From: Geothrix sp. PMB-07
Lineage (GTDB): Bacteria; Acidobacteriota; Holophagae; Holophagales; Holophagaceae
Length of the DNA stretch: 64,000 nucleotides
Reading direction: 5' to 3'
Assembly (NCBI RefSeq): GCF_030758935.1
Contig: NZ_CP132333.1
Location: 930,992-994,991 of the forward strand
Below, piece after piece: positions 13,384-22,869 of the stretch (position 1 is the stretch's first letter; each line of letters begins with the position of its first letter). Under the pieces are notes generated by a model. The model worked only from the letters and a program-made list of their open reading frames with translations, had not been told where the DNA came from and ran no database searches. Both the position numbers and the translations under genes were made by a program.

Positions 13384-14784
13384 ATGCTCTCCTTCCTGAT
13401 GACCGAAGTGCTCAGCCTGGTCCGTGCTGTTCAAGGCGTGGCTCTGTTCGTGATCATGGCCTCCTTCGCTCCCGCCAGCCTCCGTGGCGAGGAACCGCGC
13501 ATCCTGGGACTGCATGGCTTCGAGACCACCGAAGTGCGCCAGCAGGGCTTCACCCTGTCGCGGGCCATGAAGGTCCATGTCTACGCTAAAGGAGGAGGCC
13601 TGCGGCGCATCATCCACAGCGAAGGCGATCACCCGCTCTTCGCCTATGGCTGGATTCTGAACGCCACCACCCGGGAAGTGGTGTGGCAGATGGATGGCTC
13701 GAACATCAAGCGCGATTGGGAATACTGGGTGGCCGACCGCTACATCGATCTGCCCGCGGGTAGCTACGAAGCCTATTTCGCCAACCATGGTTTTGGCCAG
13801 AGCCTGCTGTTCGCGCAGTGGAGCCGCAACATCGACAGGCGGACCATCCAACATGAAGGGCGCGGGCGTTCCCATGGATTTCTTGCAGCCATCGGCGCCG
13901 ATGAATCCAGCCTGCTGCGTCACTGGCGGGAGCAGGTTGGGAACTACGGCATGGAACTCTACGCGGCTGGCGGCCAGGCTTCAGAAGTGACGACCTTCGA
14001 AGCCCCCCTGCGCTGGAAGAACATCGTCGTGTCCCTGCCCGCCGCCACGGATGACGGCCACTGGACTCAGGCCTTCCACGTGCGCCGGCCCATCACCCTG
14101 CACATCTATGCAGAGGGCGAAGGCAGCGGACGGCGCATGCACGACTATGGGTGGATCACCAATGCCCGCACTCGCACGCGGGTATGGGAGATGACCATGG
14201 ACAAATCCCAGTTCGCAGGTGGGGCCCGCAAGAACCGTCGGCAGGTGGAGACCCTCCAACTGCCCGCCGGGGATTACGAGGCCACCTTCGTGACGGACGA
14301 TTCCCACTCCCCCGCGGATTGGAACGCGGCACCCCCCTGTGACCCAGGAATGTACGGGCTGACGTTGTCGGTGCCTTCGGATGCCGACGTTTCAGCGGTT
14401 TCTCTGACTGCATCCCTAGCCTGGACTCCGCTGGCGGAGCTGGTGCAGGTGGGCAATGACCAGGATCGCAGTACCACCTTCACCCTAGGCAGTTCGCAGT
14501 CCGTGCGCATCTATGCCATTGCGGAAGGAAACGGCGACGAGATGGCAGACGAGGCCTGGATCGAAGATGATGCTGGAAAGCGAGTCTGGGTCATGACTCC
14601 CGATCGCACCAGCCACGCCGGGGGTGCCGCGAAAAACCGGCTGGCCGATGAACTTGTGAACCTGCCGAAGGGCACCTACCGTCTCCGTTTCCGTACCGAC
14701 GACAGCCATGCCTACGACCACTGGAACGACGACGCCCCCTGGGACAAAGAACACTACGGCATCACCGTCTATTCAGTCCACTGA
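13384..14784 (+). CDS. Exported protein of unknown function with three internal repeats
   Basis: I do not recognise this family. The 466-residue protein starts with a hydrophobic export signal (VQGVALFVIMASFAP, cleavage likely near residue 35). It then carries three related beta-rich units starting near residues 64, 237 and 374. Each unit opens with a VHVYA/LHIYAEG/VRIYAIAEG strand, continues with a YGWI or AWI plus VWxM pair, and closes with a Leu-Pro-(Ala/Lys)-Gly-(Ser/Asp/Thr)-Tyr strand. Units 2 and 3 share a GG(A)xKNR segment, a TDDSH motif, a Trp-Asn pair and a terminal YG(L/I)T; unit 1 is degenerate in that part. The Asp/His/Trp conservation could form a metal or carbohydrate site, but nothing proves this. 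ATG 13384 has a GGGGG tract 5 bases upstream. The stop overlaps the convergent thioesterase gene by 12 bases. Confidence 0.8.
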   Translation: MLSFLMTEVLSLVRAVQGVALFVIMASFAPASLRGEEPRILGLHGFETTEVRQQGFTLSRAMKVHVYAKGGGLRRIIHSEGDHPLFAYGWILNATTREVVWQMDGSNIKRDWEYWVADRYIDLPAGSYEAYFANHGFGQSLLFAQWSRNIDRRTIQHEGRGRSHGFLAAIGADESSLLRHWREQVGNYGMELYAAGGQASEVTTFEAPLRWKNIVVSLPAATDDGHWTQAFHVRRPITLHIYAEGEGSGRRMHDYGWITNARTRTRVWEMTMDKSQFAGGARKNRRQVETLQLPAGDYEATFVTDDSHSPADWNAAPPCDPGMYGLTLSVPSDADVSAVSLTASLAWTPLAELVQVGNDQDRSTTFTLGSSQSVRIYAIAEGNGDEMADEAWIEDDAGKRVWVMTPDRTSHAGGAAKNRLADELVNLPKGTYRLRFRTDDSHAYDHWNDDAPWDKEHYGITVYSVH

Positions 14785-15231
14785 GGTGGTTTTCAGGACC
14801 TGGAGCACATTCTTCTCCTCACTGATGACCTCGAAAACCGACTTGAATGCCTCTGGGATGTTCCGGGCCCGCCCCGTGTCTCCATCCACGAACACCCATA
14901 CCGTGCGGGCCTTGGCGAGGATCTTCCGGTCGCGCCCCCGCCAGAAGAGGTAGTGGCGGGGCGAGGACTGCTCCTCGAAGCCCCCGATCCAGGTCAGCAG
15001 GGTGATCTCCTCGCCGACGAAGGCGGGCCGGAGGTACTCGATGCTGTGGGAACGGATCACCCAGGTGGTGCGGGTGGCCTGGTAGCGGTCCAGGGTCCAG
15101 CCTTGAGCATCGGAGTGGGCGGTGGCAACCTCCTGCATCCAGCGCAGGTACTCCAGGTTGTTGGCATGGCCGTTCACGTCGATGGCGGATTCGGGAATGG
15201 TGAAGGTATGGGAAAAGAGGCCGGCGCTCAT
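14773..15231 (-). CDS. Acyl-CoA thioesterase, 4HBT hotdog family
   Basis: This is a 152-residue single hotdog-fold protein. The N-terminal DVNGHANNLEYLRWMQE motif places Asp18 at the position of the catalytic aspartate of 4-hydroxybenzoyl-CoA thioesterase, and SIEYLRPAFVGEEITLLTWI is the central hotdog sheet. These enzymes hydrolyse acyl-CoA or acyl-ACP thioesters in the cytoplasm; chain-length preference is not visible here. The gene starts 8 bases after the stop of the HAD nucleotidase on the same strand, so the two form an operon. That pairing suggests a housekeeping or CoA-salvage role, but this is inference. The length is normal for the family. Confidence 0.88.
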   Translation of the reverse strand: MSAGLFSHTFTIPESAIDVNGHANNLEYLRWMQEVATAHSDAQGWTLDRYQATRTTWVIRSHSIEYLRPAFVGEEITLLTWIGGFEEQSSPRHYLFWRGRDRKILAKARTVWVFVDGDTGRARNIPEAFKSVFEVISEEKNVLQVLKTTSVD

Positions 15232-15239
15232 GGGTGGCC

Positions 15240-16682
15240 CTACTCCTTGTTTCCCGCCGGATCGTGGGGCAGGTTCCCGCGCGGTGAGCGGAAGTAGGCA
15301 TAGGGCGTGGCGTGGAGGAAGTTGGACACGCGGCTGGTGTAGATGTCGGCGTAGCGCTCGATCTGGCGAGTGAGGTGGCTCTTGTCGTTGCCGGCGCGGG
15401 TGAGCAGGCCCCAGCGCGCATTGGTCAATTCGGTGCCCGCCTTGGCCAGGGGGGCGATCTCCGCATCCAGTGCCAGCAGGCGGTTCCGCAGCTCGTGGAC
15501 GCGCGTCTCGGCTTCGGATTCATCGGCTCGGGTTGGCTTGGGCTGGGTTCCGCGCAGGCGCTGAAGCACCAGGCGGGCCCGGGATAGGCGGGCCTCCAGG
15601 GTTTCCTTCTCACGCATGAGCGCCATGAGCTGAACCTCTATGGGGCGATAGCCTTCGAGGGCCAGCACCTCGCCCTCCAGCTCCCGCAGCACCAGGGCCG
15701 TCCGCCAGCTGAGGGTGCGCTTGCTCACATGCACATCGCCGAACATGTGGTCGCCCACGTAGAGGATCTCGTCGCCGGAGACGCCCAGGTCCCGCTCCAC
15801 CTGGGCTGCAGAGCCACCCAGGTACATCCCGCCCAAGTGCAGGGGACCCACCAGCGGGCGCAGCAGGCCGGACTCGTCCACCACTTCAAAGAAGGGCCCG
15901 CGCTCGGTGAAGAAGGCCGGCTTGCGGGCGGAGACGATGACTAGGTCGAAGAGCTGGCGCCAGGTCATGCCCTCGGGCAGGTGCCGGTCATAGGCGTGGG
16001 CCATCATCTTCGACGTGAAGCTCCATTCAGAGTTGGTGATGAGCAGCAGCTTCTTCCCGGCATTCTTCTGATCGAGCAGGGCCTGCGCCGCCTCGGGATC
16101 CTGCACCACGTATCGATCAGGCGCCGCGGCGATCTCGGCCTTGAGGTGGCCTTCCAGGTGCTGGGCGTCCACCCGGGCGCGCACGTGCCGGTACAGACTG
16201 GCGTATTCAAAGGGGCGGGGCAGGGCGCCGCGGTCCAGCAGGTCCACGGCCTGGGCGAAGAGGCAGCCCTCCGATAGCGAGAAGAGTGTGTTCAAGAAGA
16301 CCCAGCGGGGATCGGAGAGGTCCACCAGGGTTTGGGCGTAGGCCTCTCGCTGCTCGGCGAATTCCAGCATCCGCGTGCCGTGCATGGCGCGTTTCACGAA
16401 GCCGAAGCGGTTGGCCTTCACGAGGTTGCCCAGCTCGGTGTCGATGACCAGGCCACGGGTCACCATGCGTGCATCGAACTCCAGGCCCTCCGTGGGCCAA
16501 CCCTCGGAGGCCAGGCGCTGCTGGGCCTGGGCGTAGACCATGCGTTCGAAGGCATCCACCCGGTAGTCCACCAGGGTGTAGTCCATGTCGTAGCCGATGG
16601 CCTTCACGGACCGCATGTTCAGCGTGCGGTTGCAGAAAATCCCGCGACCGCGGGGAACTTCGGGGAGCTCGGGATTCAGCAT
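15240..16682 (-). CDS. HAD-superfamily 5'-nucleotidase (purine cytosolic 5'-nucleotidase family)
   Basis: This 480-residue protein carries the HAD nucleophile motif as DMDYTLVDY (Asp32 and Asp34), preceded by the family-specific IFCNRTLNMRSVKAIGY segment. That segment defines the cytosolic IMP/GMP-type 5'-nucleotidase family found in bacteria and eukaryotes. Later motifs include LLITNSEW (motif II) and ILYVGDHMFGDV, the acidic motif that binds magnesium. The enzyme dephosphorylates purine nucleoside monophosphates. A C-terminal coiled coil (about residues 345-420) is typical. The ATG at 16682 has only a weak ribosome-binding site but includes the conserved N-terminal segment. It is divergent from the S9 peptidase gene across 92 bases and is followed by the thioesterase. 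Confidence 0.88.
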   Translation of the reverse strand: MLNPELPEVPRGRGIFCNRTLNMRSVKAIGYDMDYTLVDYRVDAFERMVYAQAQQRLASEGWPTEGLEFDARMVTRGLVIDTELGNLVKANRFGFVKRAMHGTRMLEFAEQREAYAQTLVDLSDPRWVFLNTLFSLSEGCLFAQAVDLLDRGALPRPFEYASLYRHVRARVDAQHLEGHLKAEIAAAPDRYVVQDPEAAQALLDQKNAGKKLLLITNSEWSFTSKMMAHAYDRHLPEGMTWRQLFDLVIVSARKPAFFTERGPFFEVVDESGLLRPLVGPLHLGGMYLGGSAAQVERDLGVSGDEILYVGDHMFGDVHVSKRTLSWRTALVLRELEGEVLALEGYRPIEVQLMALMREKETLEARLSRARLVLQRLRGTQPKPTRADESEAETRVHELRNRLLALDAEIAPLAKAGTELTNARWGLLTRAGNDKSHLTRQIERYADIYTSRVSNFLHATPYAYFRSPRGNLPHDPAGNKE

Positions 16683-16774
16683 GCGTCAGGATACCTTGGC
16701 CCCAGCAGGGATGCCCACCGGTGGAGGCGGACCTCCCAATGTGCCATTCTTGACCTTCGCCTCTGGAGGCCCTT

Positions 16775-18850
16775 ATGCCCCTGCCTTGTCGGCTCCTGAT
16801 TCCCGCCCTCCTCATCGCCGCGTTGCCTGTTGCCTCAGCCGCCGAGAAACGCGCTTTCCAGATCGAGGATCTCTATCGGATCAAGGGGGTGCAGCACCTG
16901 GCCCTGAGCCCCGATGGCGCCAAGCTGGCCTTCGAGGTATCCAGCCAGGATCTGAAGGCCGCCACTCGGAACACCCAGATCTGGGTGCTGGATGTGGCTT
17001 CGGGCCAATCCAAGCAGCTCACTTATTCGGGCAAGTCGGACACGGCGCCGCAGTGGTCCAAGGATGGCAAGACCCTCTACTTCCTCTCCAGCCGGGCGGG
17101 TGGCAGCCAGCTGTGGGCCCTGGATGCCAGCGGCGGCGAGGCGCGCAAGGTCACATCCTTTGAAACCGGCGTAGGCGCCCCGAAGCTGACGGGGAACAAG
17201 GTGGTGTTCGAGGCCTCGGTCTTCCCCGAGGCCATGACCGATGGTGCCAAGCAGAAGGAATGGGGCGAGAAGCTGGAGAATGGCCCGGTGCAGGCCCACA
17301 TGGCGGATTCGCTGCTCTACCGCCACTGGACCGAGTGGCGCGATTTCCAGTACACGCACCTGTTCACCACCACACCCGAGGGCAAGGTCGAGGCCATCAC
17401 CAGCGGCAAGCAGGACTATCCCGCCTTCTGGCAGAGCTGGGATCTGAGCCCCGATGGCAAGGAAGTCTGCGTCACCACCAACACCGATGCGGTGGCCGCC
17501 CGCAGCACCAATCAGGATCTCTTCCTCATTTCACTGGAAGGCGACCACACGCCTCAGCGCATCACCGGCGACAACCCTGCCGCGGATCAGGAACCCAAGT
17601 ACTCACCCGATGGCCGCTACATCGCCTACAAGCTGCAGACTCGGCCTGGCCATGAATCCGACCGCTTCCGCCTGGCGCTCTACGATCGCACAGCCAAAAC
17701 CCGCAAGGTTCTCACCGAGGGCATCGACAACTGGGTGGACGCGTTCCAGTGGTCGGCGGATGGCAAGGCCCTTTGGTTCACGGTTCAGGAAAAGGGCCGC
17801 TGGCCCCTGTACCGCATGGACGTCGCGACGGGCAAGGCCGTGCGCATGCTCGAAGGCCAGAGTGTCCGCGAATTCCAGGTGAGCGCGGACCAGAAGGCCG
17901 TGTTTCTTACCAAGAACCGCGTGGGTGAACCCACGGAAATCTGGCGCTACGCCTTCGACACCAAGGAACTGAAGCGGCTCTCCGCTTTCAACCAGGCCCT
18001 GGCCGATGAAGTGGATTTCCGCCCGGCGGAAGAGCAGTGGGTGAAGGGCGCCGATGGCAAGGACATCCATGTCTTCCTGGTGAAGCCCCACGGCTTCGAT
18101 CCCGCGAAGAAATACCCCCTGATCATGAACGTGCACGGCGGCCCGCAGATGATGTGGTCCGACACCCTGCGCGGCGATTGGCAGGTGTACCCCGGCGCGG
18201 GCTACATTGTGGCCTTCCCCAATCCGCACGGCTCCACGGGCTACGGCCAGGCCTTCACCGATGCCATCAGCGGCGATTGGGATGGCAAGGTGCAGACCGA
18301 CATCGACAAGGTGGCCGATCACCTGGCGGCGCTCCCCTACGTGGACAAGGACCGCATGGGCGCCATGGGCTGGAGCTGGGGCGGCTACGCCATGATGTGG
18401 CTGGAAGGCCACACCAACCGCTACAAGGCCTTGGCCGCCATGATGGGCGTGTACGACCTGCGCTCCATGCACGGCGCCACGGAGGAGCTCTGGTTCCCCG
18501 AGCACGACCTCACGGGCACCCCCTGGGAGAAGTCGGCTGCCTATGAGCGCATGAACCCCAGCAGCCACGTGAAAGCGTTCAAGACGCCCTGCCTGGTCAT
18601 CACCGGCGAGCGCGACTACCGTGTGCCCTACACCCAGAGCCTGCAGTTCTTCACGGGCCTCCAGGAGATGGGCGTGCCCAGCCGCCTCATCGTCTTCAAG
18701 AACGACGGACACTGGCCTGACAACCTCAAATCCATGCCCGTCTACTACAACGCCCACCTGGAGTGGTTCCAGAAATACCTGGGTGGCGGCGCGGCGCCCT
18801 GGAAGACCGAGGACATGATCCGCAACATCGCCTTCTCGGATAAGAAGTAG
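16775..18850 (+). CDS. Exported S9-family prolyl oligopeptidase-like serine peptidase
   Basis: This is a 691-residue peptidase with a Sec signal (LLIPALLIAALPVASA, cleavage near residue 23). A seven-bladed WD40-like/TolB propeller follows, with repeated LSPDGAKLAF, WSKDGKTLYF and YSPDGRYIAY blades, and then an alpha/beta-hydrolase domain. The catalytic triad is visible as Ser534 (GWSWGGY), Asp614 (ERDYRVPY) and His646 (NDGHWP). The family removes dipeptides or acylated residues from peptides, with the propeller limiting substrate size. The ATG at 16775 has GGAGG 6 bases upstream. It is the first of five exported peptidase genes in 12.5 kb. A strong bidirectional terminator follows the stop. 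Confidence 0.95.
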   Translation: MPLPCRLLIPALLIAALPVASAAEKRAFQIEDLYRIKGVQHLALSPDGAKLAFEVSSQDLKAATRNTQIWVLDVASGQSKQLTYSGKSDTAPQWSKDGKTLYFLSSRAGGSQLWALDASGGEARKVTSFETGVGAPKLTGNKVVFEASVFPEAMTDGAKQKEWGEKLENGPVQAHMADSLLYRHWTEWRDFQYTHLFTTTPEGKVEAITSGKQDYPAFWQSWDLSPDGKEVCVTTNTDAVAARSTNQDLFLISLEGDHTPQRITGDNPAADQEPKYSPDGRYIAYKLQTRPGHESDRFRLALYDRTAKTRKVLTEGIDNWVDAFQWSADGKALWFTVQEKGRWPLYRMDVATGKAVRMLEGQSVREFQVSADQKAVFLTKNRVGEPTEIWRYAFDTKELKRLSAFNQALADEVDFRPAEEQWVKGADGKDIHVFLVKPHGFDPAKKYPLIMNVHGGPQMMWSDTLRGDWQVYPGAGYIVAFPNPHGSTGYGQAFTDAISGDWDGKVQTDIDKVADHLAALPYVDKDRMGAMGWSWGGYAMMWLEGHTNRYKALAAMMGVYDLRSMHGATEELWFPEHDLTGTPWEKSAAYERMNPSSHVKAFKTPCLVITGERDYRVPYTQSLQFFTGLQEMGVPSRLIVFKNDGHWPDNLKSMPVYYNAHLEWFQKYLGGGAAPWKTEDMIRNIAFSDKK

Positions 18851-18862
18851 GCCAAGGTCATG

Positions 18863-18898
18863 AAAAGGGCGCCCATCGGGACCGATGGGCGCCCTTTT
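18863..18898. terminator. Bidirectional intrinsic terminator between convergent peptidase genes
   Basis: A perfect 17-base inverted repeat (AAAAGGGCGCCCATCGG and its complement) is separated by 2 bases. The A-run on the left and T-run on the right serve both strands. It sits 12 bases after the S9 stop and 20 bases from the stop of the convergent M4 peptidase gene. Confidence 0.9.
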
Positions 18899-18918
18899 GC
18901 GTGAAGGATCGGCGTGGA

Positions 18919-21900
18919 TCAGCGCTTGATGCTGAGGGTGTATTTGGCGCTGCTCCCCTGCTGGGTCAGGCTGTAGACCTGCAGGTAGACCGTCATCTGG
19001 GCCAGGCCGCGGGGCTGGGCCGGAATGGTGATGACCTGGCCGCCCGCGGACTGGGTGGGCTGGCCGACGAGGCCCTGACCCGCGAGGCCTTGAGGGAAGG
19101 CGATGCCGTAGTACATGCCCGGCGGCGGCATGAGGATGAGCTGGACGGATTGGCCCGCCGTGAGCGTGAGGGCGTAGGTGTCCACATCGGTGCCGGTGGA
19201 GATGGCGCCGATGACCGTGGTGACGCTGCTGCCGATGACATTGGCTGTGGCCACGGTGTCGTTGAATTCCGTCTCGAGCAGGACGCTGGAGGGCGGGGCG
19301 TTGTTGATGCTGAAGGCCACGGTGGCGGAAGTTCCGACGTTTCCGGAGGCATCATAGGCCTTGGCCACCAGGCTGTGGCTGGCGTTGGTCACCGTCGTCG
19401 AGTCGAAGGCGAAGGTGTAGGGCGAAGCCGTGGCGCTGCCTTTCAGTGCGCCATCCACGTAGTAGTCCACGCGGGTGACGCCGACGTTGTCGGTGGCGGT
19501 GGCGCTGAAGGTGACAGTGCCTGAGGTGCCGGAGACCTGGGCCGCCACCGTGGGCGCTGTGTTGTCGTTCTTGATGGCGAAGGCGAGGGCCGCAGAAGTG
19601 CCCACATTGCCGGCGGCATCGTAGGCCTTGGCCACGAGGGTGTGGTTGCCGTCGATCAGGGTGGTGGAGAGGAAGGCGAGGTTGTAGGGCGAAGCGGAGG
19701 CACTGCCCTTGAGCACACCGTCCACGTAATACTCGACGCGGGTGACGCCGACATTGTCCGCGGCGGTGGCGCTGAAGGTGAGGGTGCCGGAGGTGCCGGT
19801 GACCTTGGCCACCACGGTGGGTGCGGTTAGGTCATTGCTGAGTGAGAAGACCACCGTCGCGGAGGTGCCGACATTCCCGGCGGCGTCATAGGCCTTCGCC
19901 ACGAGGCTGTGGTTGCCATTGGCAAGGGCTGTAGAGACAAAGGCGAAGGCATAGGGCGAAGCCGTGGCGCTGCCCTTGAGCACGCCATCCACGTAGTAGT
20001 CCACGCGGGTGACGCCGACGTTGTCGGTGGCGGTGGCGCTGAAGGTGAGGGTGCCCGAGGTGCCCGTGACCTTGGCGGCCACGGTGGGGGCGATCAGGTC
20101 ATTGTTGACGGTGAAGGTCACCGTGGCGGAGGTTCCGACATTCCCGGAGGCGTCATAGGCCTTGGCCACGAGGCTGTGGCTGCCGTTGGCAAGGACTGTG
20201 GACACAAAGGCGAAGGCATAGGGCGAAGCCGTGGCGCTGCCCTTGAGCACGCCATCCACGTAGTAGTCCACGCGGGTGACGCCGACGTTGTCGGTGGCCG
20301 TGGCGCTGAAGCTGAGGGTGCCGGAGGTGCCGGTGACCTTGGCCACCACGGTGGGTGCGGTGATGTCGTTCTTGGTCGCGAAGGTGAGGGTGGCGGAAGT
20401 GCCCACATTCCCCGCGGCGTCGTAGGCCTTGGCCACCAGGCTGTGGTTGCCGTCGGTCAGGGTGGTGGAGAGGAAGGTGACGTTGTAGGGCGAGACAGTG
20501 GAGCTGCCCTTGAGGGCACCATCCACGTAGTAGTCCACGCGGATGACGCCGACATTGTCGGTGGCAGTGGCGCTGAAGGTGAGGGTGCCCGAGGTGCCCG
20601 TGACCTTGGCCACCACATTGGGGGCCGTGAGATCGTTGTTGAGCGTGAAGGCCACGGAGGTGGAGGTGCCGACATTCCCGGCGGCATCATAGGCCTTGGC
20701 CACGAGGCTGTGGCTGCCGTTGGCCAGGGCCGTGGACACAAAGGCGAAGGTGTAGGGCGAAGCGGTGGCGCTGCCCTTGAGCACGCCATCCACGTAGTAG
20801 TCCACACGGGTGACGCCGACGTTGTCCGCGGCGGTGGCGCTGAAGGTGAGGGTTCCGGAGGTGCCGGTGACCTTGGCGGCCACGGTGGGGGCCGTGAAGT
20901 CGTTGTTGAGCGTAAAGGCCACTGTCGAAGAGGTGCCGACATTCCCGGCGGCGTCGTAGGCTTTGGCCACGAGGCTGTGGCTGCCGTTGGCCAGGGCCGT
21001 GGACACAAAGGCGAAGGTGTAGGGCGAAGCGGTGGCGCTGCCTTTGATTACGCCATCCACGTAGTAGTCCACGCGGGTGACGCCCACGTTGTCGGTGGCT
21101 GTGGCGCTGAAGGTCACGGTGCCGGAGGTTCCGGTGGCGGACGCGCTTACCATGGGCGCAGTGGTGTCCGCAGGCTTCCAGGCGCTGCCCACATTGATGG
21201 CGGCAAACGCGTTCCAGACGGCGGCTTCTTCGGCTCCACCGGCGCCGTAGAGCTCGGCCGCTGAGGCAATGGCGCCGTTGCGGGCGGCCAGGTAGTTGCT
21301 GGTGGACGTGAGGCGCGTGCTGAGGGTGCGCCACCAGATGCGCACGGCCTTGTCGTTGCCGATGCCCTTCATGCCTGCGGGAAGGTAGCTGCTGTACGAG
21401 GTGCTGGAGGCGGTGGCGGAGCTGCCCTGGCTGAGGAAGTAGAAGGCGCGGTTCATGGGGCCGGAGCTGTAGTGGACGTCCAGGCTGCCCAGGCTGGCGC
21501 TCCAGGCGTCGGGGCTGGCGCCGTCGAGGCTGGGCTTGTACATGTAGCGAAGGGGATTGGGGAAGGAGGGGTTGGTGAGCTGCTCTCCGATGGTCCAGGT
21601 GCCGCCTGTGTCAGGAACCACCGTTCCGATGCCTTGCGCGCCACGGCTGTAGAACTCCACCATGGTGCCCAGGATGTCGGAGTTGGCCTCGTTGAGACCG
21701 CCACTCTCGCCGTAGTAGGCCAGATTGGCGGTGGTGGCGCAGACGCCGTGGGACATCTCATGGCCCGCCACGTCCAGGGCTGTGAGGGTCTTGAGGACGC
21801 TGCCATCGCCGTAGGTCATGCAGAAGCAGGCATCCGACCAGAAGGCGTTGTCATAGCGCGAACCGTAATGCACCCGGCTGGTCACGGTGCGGCCGGTGCC

Positions 21901-22869
21901 GTCGATGCCATTGCGGCCGAGGACATTCTTGTAGAAATCCCAGGTGGCCTGCATGCCGTAGTGGGCGTCCACCGCGGCGGTTTGGCCATTGGCGGAGGTG
22001 GTGCTACCACCAGCCACGAAGTTGGTACCGTCGCCCCAGCTGTCCGCGGTGGAAGTGTAGATCGTGCCATTGCCCGAGGTGGCACCCGCCATGTTCACGG
22101 TGGCGTTGCTGGAACGGCGCATGTCCCGCAGCTCGTAGCCTGAGGTGAGGCTGTTGGTGCTGAGGGTGACGGTGCCGCTGTACTCCGATTTGCCGACGCC
22201 ATCGTGGACCGCCGTGTGCAGGGTGGACCACTGCTTGATGACGCCGCCGGTGTGGGCATGGACCAAAAGGTCTTCATGCCGGGTGTCGGCATCCTGCTCC
22301 ATTTCGGCATGCACCAGGTAGGCCAGCTCGTGACCCACGGTGACTTCCTCGAAATCCTCGGCGTTCACGGCCTTCTTCACCCCGGTACGGGGCACCAGCC
22401 GCGTGATAGGGACAATGACCAACTCAGCGCTAGGTGGTGCCGAGTAGCCGAATTTGGGAGCGATCTGGAGGTGAGCTGTCGCCAGGGCCTCGCTGGCTTC
22501 AAGCGTGGGTTGAGGATGGATGAAAAGCCCCCTGGACAGGGTGTCTGCGGTGGCTTTCAGACTGCCATCGTGACCTTCCCGCAGGATCAGTTCGCCCCCA
22601 AGCACCCGGAGGCCCTGGAAATACTGCAGTCCGCGGTGATGAACTGCGGCAGTGGCGTCGGGCACGGTCCGCTGCTGCCGGATGGTGTGGCGCTCATCCA
22701 GGCCGCGCCCAAGCTCAGAGTGGGCCCTGACCGCGGCCGTGATCCGGTAATCAGCACTGCGCTCTTCGCCGGAAAGCGTCGGCGTCTCCGCGGCTAGCAC
22801 GAAAGAGAACACGCTAAGGCAGGGAAGGCCGAGACAAGGTAGGGCGATGCGACGGCAGCAACCGGTCAT
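18919..22869 (-). CDS. Secreted M4 (thermolysin-like) metalloprotease with seven Ig-like repeats and a C-terminal PPC domain
   Basis: This 1316-residue secreted protease begins with a Sec signal (residues 1-26) and an FTP/PepSY-like propeptide to about residue 220. The M4 catalytic domain follows: HEMSH supplies zinc ligands His370 and His374 and catalytic Glu371; GGLNEANSD supplies Glu394; DVHYSSGPMNR holds the catalytic His. Residues 568-1190 are seven tandem Ig-like units of 89 residues each (TDNVGVTRVDYYVDG type, as in bacterial Big domains). The last about 125 residues form a PPC-type domain (ETEFNDTVATAN). M4 enzymes degrade extracellular proteins; the repeats probably bind substrate or hold the enzyme at the cell surface. 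The start has GAGG 5 bases upstream. A long intergenic region separates it from the divergent DUF885 gene. Confidence 0.95.
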   Translation of the reverse strand: MTGCCRRIALPCLGLPCLSVFSFVLAAETPTLSGEERSADYRITAAVRAHSELGRGLDERHTIRQQRTVPDATAAVHHRGLQYFQGLRVLGGELILREGHDGSLKATADTLSRGLFIHPQPTLEASEALATAHLQIAPKFGYSAPPSAELVIVPITRLVPRTGVKKAVNAEDFEEVTVGHELAYLVHAEMEQDADTRHEDLLVHAHTGGVIKQWSTLHTAVHDGVGKSEYSGTVTLSTNSLTSGYELRDMRRSSNATVNMAGATSGNGTIYTSTADSWGDGTNFVAGGSTTSANGQTAAVDAHYGMQATWDFYKNVLGRNGIDGTGRTVTSRVHYGSRYDNAFWSDACFCMTYGDGSVLKTLTALDVAGHEMSHGVCATTANLAYYGESGGLNEANSDILGTMVEFYSRGAQGIGTVVPDTGGTWTIGEQLTNPSFPNPLRYMYKPSLDGASPDAWSASLGSLDVHYSSGPMNRAFYFLSQGSSATASSTSYSSYLPAGMKGIGNDKAVRIWWRTLSTRLTSTSNYLAARNGAIASAAELYGAGGAEEAAVWNAFAAINVGSAWKPADTTAPMVSASATGTSGTVTFSATATDNVGVTRVDYYVDGVIKGSATASPYTFAFVSTALANGSHSLVAKAYDAAGNVGTSSTVAFTLNNDFTAPTVAAKVTGTSGTLTFSATAADNVGVTRVDYYVDGVLKGSATASPYTFAFVSTALANGSHSLVAKAYDAAGNVGTSTSVAFTLNNDLTAPNVVAKVTGTSGTLTFSATATDNVGVIRVDYYVDGALKGSSTVSPYNVTFLSTTLTDGNHSLVAKAYDAAGNVGTSATLTFATKNDITAPTVVAKVTGTSGTLSFSATATDNVGVTRVDYYVDGVLKGSATASPYAFAFVSTVLANGSHSLVAKAYDASGNVGTSATVTFTVNNDLIAPTVAAKVTGTSGTLTFSATATDNVGVTRVDYYVDGVLKGSATASPYAFAFVSTALANGNHSLVAKAYDAAGNVGTSATVVFSLSNDLTAPTVVAKVTGTSGTLTFSATAADNVGVTRVEYYVDGVLKGSASASPYNLAFLSTTLIDGNHTLVAKAYDAAGNVGTSAALAFAIKNDNTAPTVAAQVSGTSGTVTFSATATDNVGVTRVDYYVDGALKGSATASPYTFAFDSTTVTNASHSLVAKAYDASGNVGTSATVAFSINNAPPSSVLLETEFNDTVATANVIGSSVTTVIGAISTGTDVDTYALTLTAGQSVQLILMPPPGMYYGIAFPQGLAGQGLVGQPTQSAGGQVITIPAQPRGLAQMTVYLQVYSLTQQGSSAKYTLSIKR
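19300..21168 (-). repeat. Seven tandem 267-base coding repeats in the M4 peptidase gene
   Basis: The segment is 1869 bases, exactly seven units of 267 bases, each encoding one 89-residue Ig-like module. Units share long identical stretches of DNA, for example the block encoding VDYYVDG, and differ mainly at the Ala/Val and ending positions. Such near-identity implies recent duplication or gene conversion, and the copy number may vary between strains. Confidence 0.92.

Noticed and set aside
19300-21168. Regular repeats that could be mistaken for a CRISPR array
   Set aside because: The unit is 267 bases, in frame, and encodes an Ig-like domain; there are no short repeats with unique spacers and no cas genes.
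19909-21264. A 451-codon Gly/His-rich plus-strand frame with internal repeats
   Set aside because: Its repeats are the antisense image of the Ig-like modules of the M4 peptidase.
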